Source of the DNA: Gammaproteobacteria bacterium
Lineage (GTDB): Bacteria; Pseudomonadota; Gammaproteobacteria; Steroidobacterales; Steroidobacteraceae
Length of the DNA: 64,000 nucleotides
Assembly (NCBI GenBank): GCA_003137095.1
Contig: PLET01000113.1
Coordinates: 1-64,000 of the forward strand
Direction of reading: 5' to 3'
Every line of letters starts with the position of its first letter. Position 1 is the stretch's first letter. Shown in pieces: positions 25,043-34,781 of this stretch. A program made the position numbers and the translations under genes. The notes below the pieces were generated by a model that was not told the origin of the DNA, ran no database searches, and worked only from the letters and a program-made list of their open reading frames with translations.

Positions 25043-26431
25043 TTACTCGATCCGCTCTCCATGCTGGGAGATGTCCAGTCCCTCCCGCTCCTGCTCTTCG
25101 GTGACCCGAAGGCCGATGGTCACATCGATGATTTTCAGGATGATGGAACTGACGGTGAAGCCGTAGATCAGCGTCGTGCCCACTCCCCAGAGCTGTGTGA
25201 GCACGGATCCGTCCGAACCGCTGATTTCCTTGCTGGCGAAAACCCCGGTCAGCAGCGCACCGATGATTCCGCCGACGCAGTGCACCCCGAACGCGTCCAG
25301 TGAATCATCGTAGCCGAGCGCGCTCTTCAACGAGGTGGCCGACAGGAAGCAGACCACGCCGGCGACCACGCCGATGATCACGGACGCGGAAGGTCCGACG
25401 AATCCCGATGCCGGCGTGATCGCCACCAGACCCGCGACCGCCCCCGATGCGATGCCGAGCACGCTCGGTTTGCCCTTGGATATCCATTCGGCAAACATCC
25501 AGCCGAGGGCTGCCGAGGCGGTCGCGATCTGGGTCGCCAACATCGCCATGCCCGCACGCCCGTCGGAGGCGACGGCCGAACCGGCATTGAAGCCGAACCA
25601 GCCCACCCACAGCAGCGATGCGCCGATCACCGTGTAGGTCAGATTGTAGGGCGGCATGGCCTCTTTCGGATAGCCGAGCCGCTTGCCCATGATCAGACAG
25701 CTCGCCAGACCTGCGATGCCGGCGTTGATGTGCACCACGGTGCCGCCGGCGAAATCCAGAACGCCCTTGGCGGCAAGCCACCCGGAGGGTTCCCACACCC
25801 AGTGTGCAATGGGTGAATATACGACCAGCGACCAGACCGCCATGAAGATGAGCATGGAGGAGAACTTCATGCGGTCGGCGAACGAACCGCATATCAACGC
25901 CGGCGTGATGATCGCGAAGGTCAGCTGGAACATGGCGTACACGGTCTCGGGCACCGTCAGCCCGAGATGCGAAACCGTGAGCTTCATGGCGTCGTGCTGG
26001 TAGAGCATGCCGCCGAGCAACGCGCGCGAAGTGCCCCCCACGAGGTAGGGATTCGTACCGGGCGTGAATGCCCACGAATAGCCAATCACCCACCACAGTA
26101 TCGTGACCACGCAGGTGATCGCGAAGCTCTGCATCAGGGTGGCGAGGACGTTTTTCTTGCGGACCATGCCCCCATAGAACAGCGCCAGGCCGGGTATGGT
26201 CATCATGAGCACCAGCGCCGTCGACGTCAGCATCCAGGCGGTGTCGCCCGAATTGATCTTGTCGAAGCCGACCAGAACCGGTTCGGTCGGTGCCGGCGGG
26301 GCGGCAGCAGGCGCCACCGCCGAAGGAGCACTTGCGGTCGGCGTGGCCGTCGCCGGCGCATCGTCGGCCCATACGGTGTGTACGGAGAGCGCCAGCAATC
26401 CGAGACAGGCCAATCGAGACAGTTTAGTCAT
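25043..26431 (-). CDS. amtB: Ammonium transporter
   Basis: This is 462 residues from MTKLSRLACLG, which begins a signal peptide followed by an Ala/Pro/Thr-rich linker. The Amt channel has about eleven membrane spans: TSTALVLMMTIPGLALFYGGMVRKKN, the conserved DFAGGTVVHINAG and the histidine segment FGVHCVGGIIGALLTG. It moves ammonium across the inner membrane and is blocked by unmodified GlnK. AGGGAG precedes the start. The gene lies 22 bp after glnK in the usual glnK-amtB operon under a sigma-54 promoter. Confidence 0.96.
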   Translation of the reverse strand: MTKLSRLACLGLLALSVHTVWADDAPATATPTASAPSAVAPAAAPPAPTEPVLVGFDKINSGDTAWMLTSTALVLMMTIPGLALFYGGMVRKKNVLATLMQSFAITCVVTILWWVIGYSWAFTPGTNPYLVGGTSRALLGGMLYQHDAMKLTVSHLGLTVPETVYAMFQLTFAIITPALICGSFADRMKFSSMLIFMAVWSLVVYSPIAHWVWEPSGWLAAKGVLDFAGGTVVHINAGIAGLASCLIMGKRLGYPKEAMPPYNLTYTVIGASLLWVGWFGFNAGSAVASDGRAGMAMLATQIATASAALGWMFAEWISKGKPSVLGIASGAVAGLVAITPASGFVGPSASVIIGVVAGVVCFLSATSLKSALGYDDSLDAFGVHCVGGIIGALLTGVFASKEISGSDGSVLTQLWGVGTTLIYGFTVSSIILKIIDVTIGLRVTEEQEREGLDISQHGERIE

Positions 26432-26453
26432 CAATGCGAATCTCCCTAAAGGT

Positions 26454-26903
<450 letters not shown>

Positions 26904-26950
26904 CTATCAGTGCCTTGTACCAACTATCGAGCGCATCACCTGCGCATGAG

Positions 26951-26986
26951 CGCACCAATCGGGCGCGCGGCGTCCAAAATGGTGCA
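26951..26986 (-). promoter_or_regulatory. NtrC-like binding sites upstream of the sigma-54 promoter (candidate)
   Basis: Two imperfect dyads resemble the NtrC site GCACC-N5-GGTGC: CGCACC-AATCG-GGCGC (plus strand from 26951) and GTCC-AAAAT-GGTGCA (26972-26986). They lie about 70-100 bp upstream of the -24 element, the usual enhancer position. Confidence 0.4.
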
Positions 26987-27101
26987 TCATTTTAATGCGG
27001 CGCGGCACCCGCATATGTCATTATTTTTTAACGCAATTATTCCAGCAAACGCACCGATTGTGGTGTAGGACTCGCACTTTTTTGGGCGGTGGCCGGCCGG
27101 C

Positions 27102-30100
27102 TCATTGCAGCACCAATTCGAGCCGGGCTTGCCCGTCCTGCGCCTTGGCCTTGTCGTTGACGACCAGGAAGATGCGCGCCGGATCGATTTGCGTGCCGGC
27201 GAGCAAGGCGGACTGCACCAGCGTCGCCCGCTGTTCGGCGAGTGCCTTCAGATCGGCGTCCGCAACGGTGACGTGGCTCCGCAGCTGCTGCTCGAGAAAT
27301 CCGACGTGATCGGCCACGATGTCGTCCTTCGACTTGCCGGCCGCGTCGGCGGCAAATGTCGGCGCTGCGCCCAGCTCCTTCTTGTACAGCGCCGAAAGCA
27401 GTTCGAGCTTGGCGCGGGGTTCGAGCTGATCGAACGGGACACCGGCTTTGGCGTTCCTGCCGGCCGACAGCTGATCCTGCACTTCGGCGTTGAAGCGCGC
27501 TTGCAGCAGGGCCGGTCGATCGACATCGGGCACCGAGGCGATCGGCACCTCGATCTTGAGTTGCGGCCGCTCAGCCAGCACCTTCGACACCGAGTTGACC
27601 TTCGCGGTGGCCGGGCCATCGAGCGCGGCGAGTCCCGGCCCGAAATCGATGAACTGCATGTCGGGACCGCCGCCGAACAGCGACCCGAGCAGCGCGAACG
27701 GAGCGGTCACGGCCTTCACCAGCAGATTGAGCAGCACTTTCCAGATGAGAGGACCCAGGCGAAATTGCGGGTCGTCGAGCGAACCGGTCACCGGCAGATC
27801 CAGGTCGATCACCCCGTTTCGATCCTTCAGCAGCGACACCGCGAGCTTGACGGGCAGCGACACGGCGTCCTTACTCGCCGTCTTCTCGCCAAATTCGAGC
27901 TGATCCACCGTCACATGATGCTGCGCATCGAGCTTGCGGCCGTCGACCTTGTAGTGAAATTCGGTGGTGAGCTTGCCCTTGGTGATGTTGTAGCCGGCGA
28001 ACTTGCCGGAATATGGATTGAACATCGTCAGCTCGATGTTGCGGAAACTGATCGCCAGATCCGTGTACAGCGTCGGGCCGAGCACATTGACCTCGCCGTT
28101 GATAGCCACCGGAGCGAACGGGTCCACCTGGCCGTGCAGGTCGACCTTGGCGCGCGAATTCGGCTTGGACGACAGCCCGAGGACGCTGCCCTCCAGGGAC
28201 TGGATGCTCGCGGCAAAATTCGGTTTGATCGACAGATCCGAGAAATTCGCCACGCCCGCCTGAATCAGTATTTTGCGGATCGCCATGGGCATGGTGTCGC
28301 GAGGCGCTGTCGCGGCTGTCGCGGCCGGGCCGGCATTCGGGGGCTGCTTCGCGGCTGCCGCCGCCTTGGCGGGCTTCGGCGCCGCACCCGCGCCCGGACC
28401 CGTCAGCACGCGCTTCACGTTCAGGCTCGAATCCGCCTCGATGATGACGCGCGCGTAAGGCTTACGGGCCACGATTTGATCGATCTCCAACCGGTCCGGG
28501 CCCTGGCTGTACTTCACGCCAAGCACCTCGAGGCGGTCCCAGGAGATGAAATCGTCGTGAAGCGTATTGTCGACCGTGTGCAGCTTGTCCACCCGCAGAT
28601 TGCCGGTGAGCTGCAGCGCCGGCTTGTCGCGGCCGTAGCGCACTTTGGCATCCCCGCTCAAATGACCGCCGAGCAGCGTCATCGCCGTGTATTGCTGCAG
28701 GTAGGGCTGGATCGCCGTCAGATCGACGCCACCCAGCTTCACCGACAGATTGGCTGCGAGCGGCTGCGGCGTGACATCGCCGCCCAGCTGCAGGCTGCCC
28801 GGGCCGTTGATTCCCGTGTCGAGCTCGAAACCCACGGATTTCGTCAAATCCTGGCTCAAGCCCGTGAGCTTCACGGAAAATGGCGCGAGCAGGAGCTTGG
28901 CGACGGGCTTGGTGCTGCGATCCTCGGCGCTGAGGCTCGCCGCCTGCAGGCTGAATTCACGCAGATCGAAGCGCCACGGCGGCGCCGCGGACGCCGCGGT
29001 CTGCGTCGGTGCCGTCGGCGCTGCCGCCGTTGACGCTGTCGTCGTCGATGTCGTCGGCGCCGGCGACAACGCTGCCGGGGGCGCCGCCGGGTGGGGCGGG
29101 GCCGCGAGCTGGGTCAGATTGACCGACTTGTCGGGGTTCAACCAGGCGGTGACCTTCACCCCCGACAACCCCACCGAATCGACGTGCGCTTCGCGCTTCG
29201 CGAGATCGACCGACGCACCGCTCACGCTGAAGGTGGGTACGAGGATCCAATCGACGTCGGCCTCCTTCGCGCGCAAACCGAGATCGCTCACCGTGACTTT
29301 CGACACGTCGACCTTCAATTCCACCGAGTCGCGGAGCGCGAAGTGATACGTGGCGGCGACGTCGATGGTGCCGGAGTGGACGACGAAGCCGAGCTGGTCC
29401 TCCAGATATTCCCAGATGGTGCGCGCGTGCAGTCCGTCGATGCGCAAATCGCCGTCCGATTGCACCGGTTGCACACCCAGCTGCCCGTGCCATTCGATGC
29501 GCTCGCCGAGCTTCGACGCGCCGCTGAAGGTGAAGCGCCCGCTTTCCCCCTCGCTGCCGGTGCTGAAATCCCGCAGATCGAAATTGATGGGCTCGAGGCG
29601 CGTCGAAAAATGCGACGGACGGCTGAGGTCATCGTAGGTCACCAGGCCGCGGCTGACGCTGAAATCGCCGATTTGGATCGCCGGCAGGGGACCCGACTTG
29701 GGGGGCGGCGTGGCGCTCGGCGGTGCCGTCGGCTGCAACCGCAGCAGATTCACCGAACCGTCCGTGGCGACCACCGCATGGGCGAACGGGCCATCGATGT
29801 CGATGGTCTTGAACACGAACGCCCGGTGCCACAGGGACGACAGCCCGAAATCGACGAACAGCCGGTCGAATCCCACCAGCTTGGTGCCGTCGGCGTCGGG
29901 CAGCGAAAAGCCCTTCACCTCCACCTGCAACAGAAACGGGTTGATGCGGATGTCGCCCACCGTCGGCGTGACGTTCAGCTGCTTCTGGATGTTTTCGATG
30001 AGCGCCGAGCGCGCGAGCTTCGGTGCGAGCAGAAAACCGCCGAGTGCGTACAACGCAACCAGAACCAGGAGGACGGCCAAAACCCAGACGGCCTTCGACC

Positions 30101-30134
30101 TGCGAAAGTTAGCCACGAATTCTCCCCGCAACAT
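27102..30134 (-). CDS. DUF748/AsmA-like envelope protein
   Basis: This protein has 1010 residues. One N-terminal transmembrane segment (VWVLAVLLVLVALYALGGFLL, about 16-36) leads to a long periplasmic body of repeating beta segments, with DUF748 motifs such as INPFLLQVEVKGFSL and NITKGKLTTEFHYKVDGRKLDAQHHV. Two Ala/Pro/Thr-rich linkers interrupt it (near 335-380 and 580-610). Large proteins of this repeating-beta-groove class are thought to help move lipids across the periplasm or control outer-membrane assembly; the exact task here is unknown. It stands alone, 80 bp before the der operon end, with its own promoter region. Confidence 0.85.
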   Translation of the reverse strand: MLRGEFVANFRRSKAVWVLAVLLVLVALYALGGFLLAPKLARSALIENIQKQLNVTPTVGDIRINPFLLQVEVKGFSLPDADGTKLVGFDRLFVDFGLSSLWHRAFVFKTIDIDGPFAHAVVATDGSVNLLRLQPTAPPSATPPPKSGPLPAIQIGDFSVSRGLVTYDDLSRPSHFSTRLEPINFDLRDFSTGSEGESGRFTFSGASKLGERIEWHGQLGVQPVQSDGDLRIDGLHARTIWEYLEDQLGFVVHSGTIDVAATYHFALRDSVELKVDVSKVTVSDLGLRAKEADVDWILVPTFSVSGASVDLAKREAHVDSVGLSGVKVTAWLNPDKSVNLTQLAAPPHPAAPPAALSPAPTTSTTTASTAAAPTAPTQTAASAAPPWRFDLREFSLQAASLSAEDRSTKPVAKLLLAPFSVKLTGLSQDLTKSVGFELDTGINGPGSLQLGGDVTPQPLAANLSVKLGGVDLTAIQPYLQQYTAMTLLGGHLSGDAKVRYGRDKPALQLTGNLRVDKLHTVDNTLHDDFISWDRLEVLGVKYSQGPDRLEIDQIVARKPYARVIIEADSSLNVKRVLTGPGAGAAPKPAKAAAAAKQPPNAGPAATAATAPRDTMPMAIRKILIQAGVANFSDLSIKPNFAASIQSLEGSVLGLSSKPNSRAKVDLHGQVDPFAPVAINGEVNVLGPTLYTDLAISFRNIELTMFNPYSGKFAGYNITKGKLTTEFHYKVDGRKLDAQHHVTVDQLEFGEKTASKDAVSLPVKLAVSLLKDRNGVIDLDLPVTGSLDDPQFRLGPLIWKVLLNLLVKAVTAPFALLGSLFGGGPDMQFIDFGPGLAALDGPATAKVNSVSKVLAERPQLKIEVPIASVPDVDRPALLQARFNAEVQDQLSAGRNAKAGVPFDQLEPRAKLELLSALYKKELGAAPTFAADAAGKSKDDIVADHVGFLEQQLRSHVTVADADLKALAEQRATLVQSALLAGTQIDPARIFLVVNDKAKAQDGQARLELVLQ

Positions 30135-30215
30135 CCCGCCAGGCGGCTCCCGAGGCCTGCGATGGTACCGTTCTCGGGCGCGTCCTTAAAGTGCCGCGGA
30201 CGGAATTGTCGGCTG

Positions 30216-31598
30216 TCAGCGCTTATTTCGCTGGATGAGCCGCTTGCGCTTGCGCACTTGTCGCGGCGTGAGCGGATTGCGCCTGCCCGCGAAGGGGTTC
30301 TCCTCGCTGCGGAACGCGACTCGAACCGGGGTCCCCGCCAGGTCGAAGGCCTTGCGAAACACATTCACCAGATAGCGCCGGTAGGCGTCGGGCACGTGAT
30401 CCGTTTGGTTTCCATGAATGACGATCACCGGCGGATTGCGGCCGCCCTGGTGCGCATAGCGCAGCTTGATGCGCCGGCCGCGAACCAGCGGCGGCTGATG
30501 GCTTTCGATCGCCGCCTCCAGCACGCGCGTCAATTCCGGGGTCGCCATTTCCCGCGTCGCCGCCGCGTACACTTTCCGCACCGACGCGAACAATTCGCCC
30601 ACGCCGCTGCCATGGCGAGCCGAAATGAAGTGCAGCGGCGCGAAATCGGCGAACGGGATGCGCTGCTCGATCTGGCCGCGGATCAAATCGCGCTGCTCGG
30701 CGGGAATGTTGTCCCATTTGTTGACGGCGATGACCAGCGCCCGCCCCTGTTCGATCACCGTTCCGAGGAGGCTCGCGTCCTGTTCCGCGACCGTGTCGTG
30801 GGCGTCCATGACGACCACGACCACGTGGGCGGTCTCGATCGCCTGCAGCGTCTTGATCACACTGAACTTCTCGACCGCATCCTCGATGCGGGCGCGCCGG
30901 CGCACGCCGGCGGTATCGATCAGGGTGTAGTGCTCGCCGTCGCGTTCGAAGGGCACCAGCACCGCGTCGCGGGTGGTTCCTGGTTCGTCGAAGGCGACCA
31001 GGCGATTTTCGCCGAGCAGACGGTTGATAAGCGTGCTCTTGCCGACATTCGGCCGGCCGATCACCGCAACCTTGATGCCGGTCGTCTCGGGTCCGTCGTG
31101 CGGGTCCGGAGCGAGACCCACGAGGGCCGCCTCGAGCAGCGAAATGACGCCCTGATCATGCGCCGCCGAGATCGGGTGCGGCTCGCCCAGGCCGAGCGAA
31201 TGAAAATCCGCGACCGCGACGTCGTGATCGAATCCTTCGGTCTTGTTGACCGCGAGAAACACCGCCTTGCCGCTGCGCCGCGCCAGCTGCGCCACGAACT
31301 GATCCTGGGGCGTCAACCCGGCGCGGCCGTCCACGAGCACGATCAGCCGGTCCGCCTCGGCGATCGCACGATCGGTCTGCGCGATCATCAAACTCTCGAT
31401 CGCGTCGGCGTTTTCGACCAGGCCGCCGGTGTCGACCACGATGCACGGCACATCGCAGCGCCGGGCGAAGCCGTACTGCCTATCCCGCGTCAGTCCCGGC
31501 AGATCGGCGACCAGCGCATCGCGCGTTCCGGTCATGGCATTGAACAACGTCGATTTGCCGACATTCGGTCGACCAATCAATGCAACGACCGGCAGCAA
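30216..31598 (-). CDS. der: GTPase Der (EngA), ribosome assembly
   Basis: This protein has 460 residues with two tandem G domains: GRPNVGKSTLFNAM with DTGGL, then NKTEG, and GRPNVGKSTLINRLLG with DTAGV, then NKWDN. A C-terminal KH-like domain and a basic tail (RQVRKRKRLIQRNKR) follow. It acts in 50S subunit maturation. It lies nine bases after bamB at the end of the hisS-yfgM-bamB-der run. Confidence 0.97.
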   Translation of the reverse strand: MLPVVALIGRPNVGKSTLFNAMTGTRDALVADLPGLTRDRQYGFARRCDVPCIVVDTGGLVENADAIESLMIAQTDRAIAEADRLIVLVDGRAGLTPQDQFVAQLARRSGKAVFLAVNKTEGFDHDVAVADFHSLGLGEPHPISAAHDQGVISLLEAALVGLAPDPHDGPETTGIKVAVIGRPNVGKSTLINRLLGENRLVAFDEPGTTRDAVLVPFERDGEHYTLIDTAGVRRRARIEDAVEKFSVIKTLQAIETAHVVVVVMDAHDTVAEQDASLLGTVIEQGRALVIAVNKWDNIPAEQRDLIRGQIEQRIPFADFAPLHFISARHGSGVGELFASVRKVYAAATREMATPELTRVLEAAIESHQPPLVRGRRIKLRYAHQGGRNPPVIVIHGNQTDHVPDAYRRYLVNVFRKAFDLAGTPVRVAFRSEENPFAGRRNPLTPRQVRKRKRLIQRNKR

Positions 31599-31607
31599 GA
31601 GGTCTCT

Positions 31608-32807
31608 TCAGGGCTTGGGCGGCGAGGGTTTGGGCGGCGGCGAGACGCGAAAAGCCGCCATTTTTCCGCCGTCGGTCAGCGCGACCACGATATCGCCCGA
31701 GGCGACCAGCGGGTTGGAGACCCTGTCCTTGGCGACGCGCATGCGGGCGACCAACTCCCCGCTGGCCTTGTCGAGCCAGTGCACGTAGCCCTGGAAATCG
31801 GCGACCACGACGGCGGTGCTCGTGAGGACCGGCTCGGTCAGACCGCGGCGCTTCAGTTTGTCGTTGCGCCACAGCTCCGAGCCGTCGCGCTCGCGCAGCG
31901 CCACGACGATGCCGTCGGATTGGGATATGAACACGGTCTCCGAATCGACCGTCAGTCCGCGGTAGCTCGACATGTCGTGCGACCACCAAACCTGACCCGA
32001 ATCGAGTGCGAGCATCGCCGTTCGGCCCTGAAACCCGGCGGCATAGACATCGTCGCCGACGACGCGCACGGCCGAATCGATGTCGATCAGGCGATCGAGC
32101 TCGGTGCGTCCATGCGGCGATGCCAGGGCCGTGTCCCACACCGTATCGCCGTTCGAGAGGGAAACCGCCATCACCTTGCCGTTGTCGAATCCGCAGATGG
32201 CCAGATCCTTGGCGATGATCGGCGTGGCCGTGCCGCGCAGGCTCAAACGCGGGACCTGCTGATCCACCGACCACATCTCCTTGCCGGTGCTGCGGCTCAG
32301 CCCGCGCAGGCGGCCGTCCACGGAACGCAGCACCACCACCGACTCGCCGATCGCCGGGGCTGCGAGCAGCTCGGCATTGACCTGGGTGCGCCACAATTGC
32401 CGGCCGCTCGCCGCGTCCAGGGCGATTACCGCACCCTTGCTCGAGCCGACCACCAGCAGGCCGTCCGCGGCCGCGGGTCCGGCCGACAGCGGTAGCTTCA
32501 GGTTCTTGACCCACAGGTGCTTGCCCGATTCGAGCGCCACCGCCAGCACCTCGCCCTTGTGCGAGGCGGCGTAGGCCACGCCGTTGTCGATGGCCGGTCC
32601 GAGGCCGAGCCGCAGCAGCATCTGTTTCTTGCCGCCGCCGAGATTCGCGCTCCAGATCTCGCGAACCGGCAGCTTCGCGGGGAAATTGACCAGCACGGCC
32701 GGCGGTTCGACATCCTTGTCCTTGTCGCAACCGGCTGCAAACGCGAGCACGGCGAGAGCGGCCAGCAGCGGACGCTTCAGCGTGTGGCGCATCGGGGTAT
32801 GGCGCAT
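31608..32807 (-). CDS. bamB: Outer-membrane assembly lipoprotein BamB
   Basis: This is 399 residues from the ATG at 32807, which overlaps the yfgM stop; an in-frame ATG at 32792 is an alternative. The signal ends with lipobox AFAAGC. Repeated PQQ-like motifs (ALDAASGRQLWRTQV, ALESGKHLWVKNL, ALDSGQVWWSHD, RERDGSELWRNDK) build the eight-bladed beta-propeller that docks on BamA. The ending PPPKPSPPKP is a proline-rich tail not typical of E. coli BamB. Its place between yfgM and der is standard. Confidence 0.93.
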   Translation of the reverse strand: MRHTPMRHTLKRPLLAALAVLAFAAGCDKDKDVEPPAVLVNFPAKLPVREIWSANLGGGKKQMLLRLGLGPAIDNGVAYAASHKGEVLAVALESGKHLWVKNLKLPLSAGPAAADGLLVVGSSKGAVIALDAASGRQLWRTQVNAELLAAPAIGESVVVLRSVDGRLRGLSRSTGKEMWSVDQQVPRLSLRGTATPIIAKDLAICGFDNGKVMAVSLSNGDTVWDTALASPHGRTELDRLIDIDSAVRVVGDDVYAAGFQGRTAMLALDSGQVWWSHDMSSYRGLTVDSETVFISQSDGIVVALRERDGSELWRNDKLKRRGLTEPVLTSTAVVVADFQGYVHWLDKASGELVARMRVAKDRVSNPLVASGDIVVALTDGGKMAAFRVSPPPKPSPPKP

Positions 32808-33481
32808 CAGGGTGTGGCCTTGGCGGTCGCGCCGGGCGCCGGGGCCGCGAGCGCGCCGATGTCGGCGATCTTCAGCTGCAGCAGGCCGGCGTCGACACCA
32901 TGCGCTTCGCTGGCGGCCAGCGCGGATTTGTATTCGGTCAATGCGCCGCCCAAATCCTTCTTGGCATACAGCGCATCGCCGCGCACCTCGTGATAACGCC
33001 CGGCGAACGCCCCGGCCTTGGCGTCGGCGAGCGCGCTGAGCGCCGCATCCGCCTTGCCCTGGTCGATCAGCACGCGCGCCAGGCGCAAGCGCGCGATGTT
33101 GCGCAGCTCCTCGTCGCTCGAGCCGCTCATCACCGCGGTCAACGGCGCCACGGCGCCGGCGAGGTCGTTCGCCTCCACCGACAGGCGCGCGCGCGCGAGT
33201 TCGGCCTGGTCGGCGTACGGTGTGTTCGAATAGTCCCGGATCAGCCCATCGGCGATGCGCCTCGCAACCACCCGGTCGCCCCGGTCGAGCGCCGCCGTCA
33301 TGTCGCCGAACTGCGCGGCTGCCTTCAGCGCGTGTTCGTTGCGGTAGCTCTCGTAATAACGCCATCCAAACAGCAGCACGGCGCCGATGACGATGCCTCC
33401 GAGCACCCACAGCCCGTTCTCGGCGGTCCAGCGCTTGACGGCCTCGACCTGCTCGTCGTCGGTCAAATAATCTTCTGCCAT
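32807..33481 (-). CDS. yfgM: YfgM-family inner-membrane TPR protein
   Basis: This is 224 residues from MAEDYLTDDEQVEAVKRWTAENG. A single transmembrane segment (LWVLGGIVIGAVLLFGWRYY) follows, then TPR-like helices in the periplasm. Family members bind PpiD at the SecYEG translocon and help outer-membrane protein biogenesis, which suits the coupling to bamB (TGATG overlap). The gene starts two bases after the hisS stop. Confidence 0.92.
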   Translation of the reverse strand: MAEDYLTDDEQVEAVKRWTAENGLWVLGGIVIGAVLLFGWRYYESYRNEHALKAAAQFGDMTAALDRGDRVVARRIADGLIRDYSNTPYADQAELARARLSVEANDLAGAVAPLTAVMSGSSDEELRNIARLRLARVLIDQGKADAALSALADAKAGAFAGRYHEVRGDALYAKKDLGGALTEYKSALAASEAHGVDAGLLQLKIADIGALAAPAPGATAKATP

Positions 33482-33483
33482 GT

Positions 33484-34773
33484 CTACTCCGCCACCCCCG
33501 TGAGACCCAACAAGGCGCCCAGACGTTCGCCCAGGGCGCCGATTGCGCATTCCTCCTGCGCCGACTCGCGACGCAACGCCTTCAACGCCGCGACGCCGCG
33601 CGCGGCCTCGTCCTCGCCGAGCACGATGGCGTATTCGGCGCCGCTCTTGTCTGCGCGTCTGAACTGCGTCTTGAAATTGCCGCCGCCGGCGTTGATCTGC
33701 AATTTCAGCCGGGGCTGCACATCACGCAGCTGCTCCGCAACTTTGAAGCCCAAAACCTCGGCAGGTTCCCCGACCAGCACCAAATAAACCTGCGGCCGTT
33801 CTCGCGCCATCGCGCTGCCCAGCTTCTCGATGAGCATCACGATCCGCTCTTGTCCCATGGCCCAGCCGATTCCCGGCGTGGCCGCACCGCCCAGTTGCGC
33901 CACCAGCCCGTCGTAACGTCCGCCGGCGCAAACAGTGCCTTGGGCGCCGAGATCGTCCGTGATCCATTCGAACACCGTGCGCGTGTAGTAATCCAGGCCG
34001 CGGACCAGTCGTGGCTCGACATGATACTCGATGCCGGCGCCGCGCAGGTGGGAACACAGCCGCTCGAAATGTGTAAGGGACGCGGGGTCGAGCGACTCGA
34101 GCAACGACGGGGCGCCGGCCACGATACGCTGCGTATCGGGGTCCTTGCTGTCCAGGATGCGCAGCGGATTGCCGTGCAGCCGGCGCCGGCTGTCCTCATC
34201 GAGCGTCGATTCGTACGCCTTGAAGTATTCGCTCAGGCGTTCGCGGTATGCGGTGCGGGCCGCCGCCGTGCCGAGCGAATTCAGGTGCAGCTTCACGCCG
34301 GACAGGCCCACCCGCCGCAGCAGCCGGGCCGACAGCAGGATCAGTTCGGCGTCGATGTCCGGCCCTTCGAAACCGAAGGCCTCGGCGTCGATCTGATGAA
34401 ATTGGCGGTAGCGGCCCGCCTGCGGACGTTCGCGGCGAAACATGGGCCCCATGCACCACAGGCGCAGCCGGCCTTCGCGTAGCATTCCGTTGGAGATCAC
34501 GGCGCGCGCCATGCCGGCGGTCGCCTCGGGCCTCAAGGTGATCTGATCGTCACCCTGATCGGTGAAGCTGAACATCTCCTTCTCGACGATGTCCGTGAAA
34601 TCGCCGATCGAGCGCCGGAACAGCTGTGTCTGCTCGATGATGGGTACGCGCATCTCCTCGTATGCGTAGGCTGCGAATACCTCGCGCGTATGGCGCTCGA
34701 GAAATTGCCAGGCGGGCGATTGTGCCGGCAACACGTCGTGAACGCCGCGCAGGGGCTCGATGATTTTGCTCAC
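33484..34773 (-). CDS. hisS: Histidyl-tRNA synthetase
   Basis: This protein has 429 residues. Class II motifs are present: motif 2 (RPEATAGMARAVI and MGPMFRRERPQAGRYRQFHQ), the histidine motif LVRGLDYYTRTVFEW, motif 3 GIGWAMGQERIVML, and the C-terminal anticodon-binding domain ending with the helix RRESAQEECAIGALGERLG. It lies eight bases after rodZ. The ispG gene that often sits between rodZ and hisS in gammaproteobacteria is missing. Confidence 0.97.
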   Translation of the reverse strand: MSKIIEPLRGVHDVLPAQSPAWQFLERHTREVFAAYAYEEMRVPIIEQTQLFRRSIGDFTDIVEKEMFSFTDQGDDQITLRPEATAGMARAVISNGMLREGRLRLWCMGPMFRRERPQAGRYRQFHQIDAEAFGFEGPDIDAELILLSARLLRRVGLSGVKLHLNSLGTAAARTAYRERLSEYFKAYESTLDEDSRRRLHGNPLRILDSKDPDTQRIVAGAPSLLESLDPASLTHFERLCSHLRGAGIEYHVEPRLVRGLDYYTRTVFEWITDDLGAQGTVCAGGRYDGLVAQLGGAATPGIGWAMGQERIVMLIEKLGSAMARERPQVYLVLVGEPAEVLGFKVAEQLRDVQPRLKLQINAGGGNFKTQFRRADKSGAEYAIVLGEDEAARGVAALKALRRESAQEECAIGALGERLGALLGLTGVAE

Positions 34774-34781
34774 GTCGCCCT

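Noticed and set aside
29091-32495. An 1134-codon plus-strand frame across the DUF748 and der genes
   Set aside because: It is a mirror of GC-rich coding sequence on the minus strand; composition is Arg/His-rich and no motif is visible, whereas DUF748 and Der are certain.
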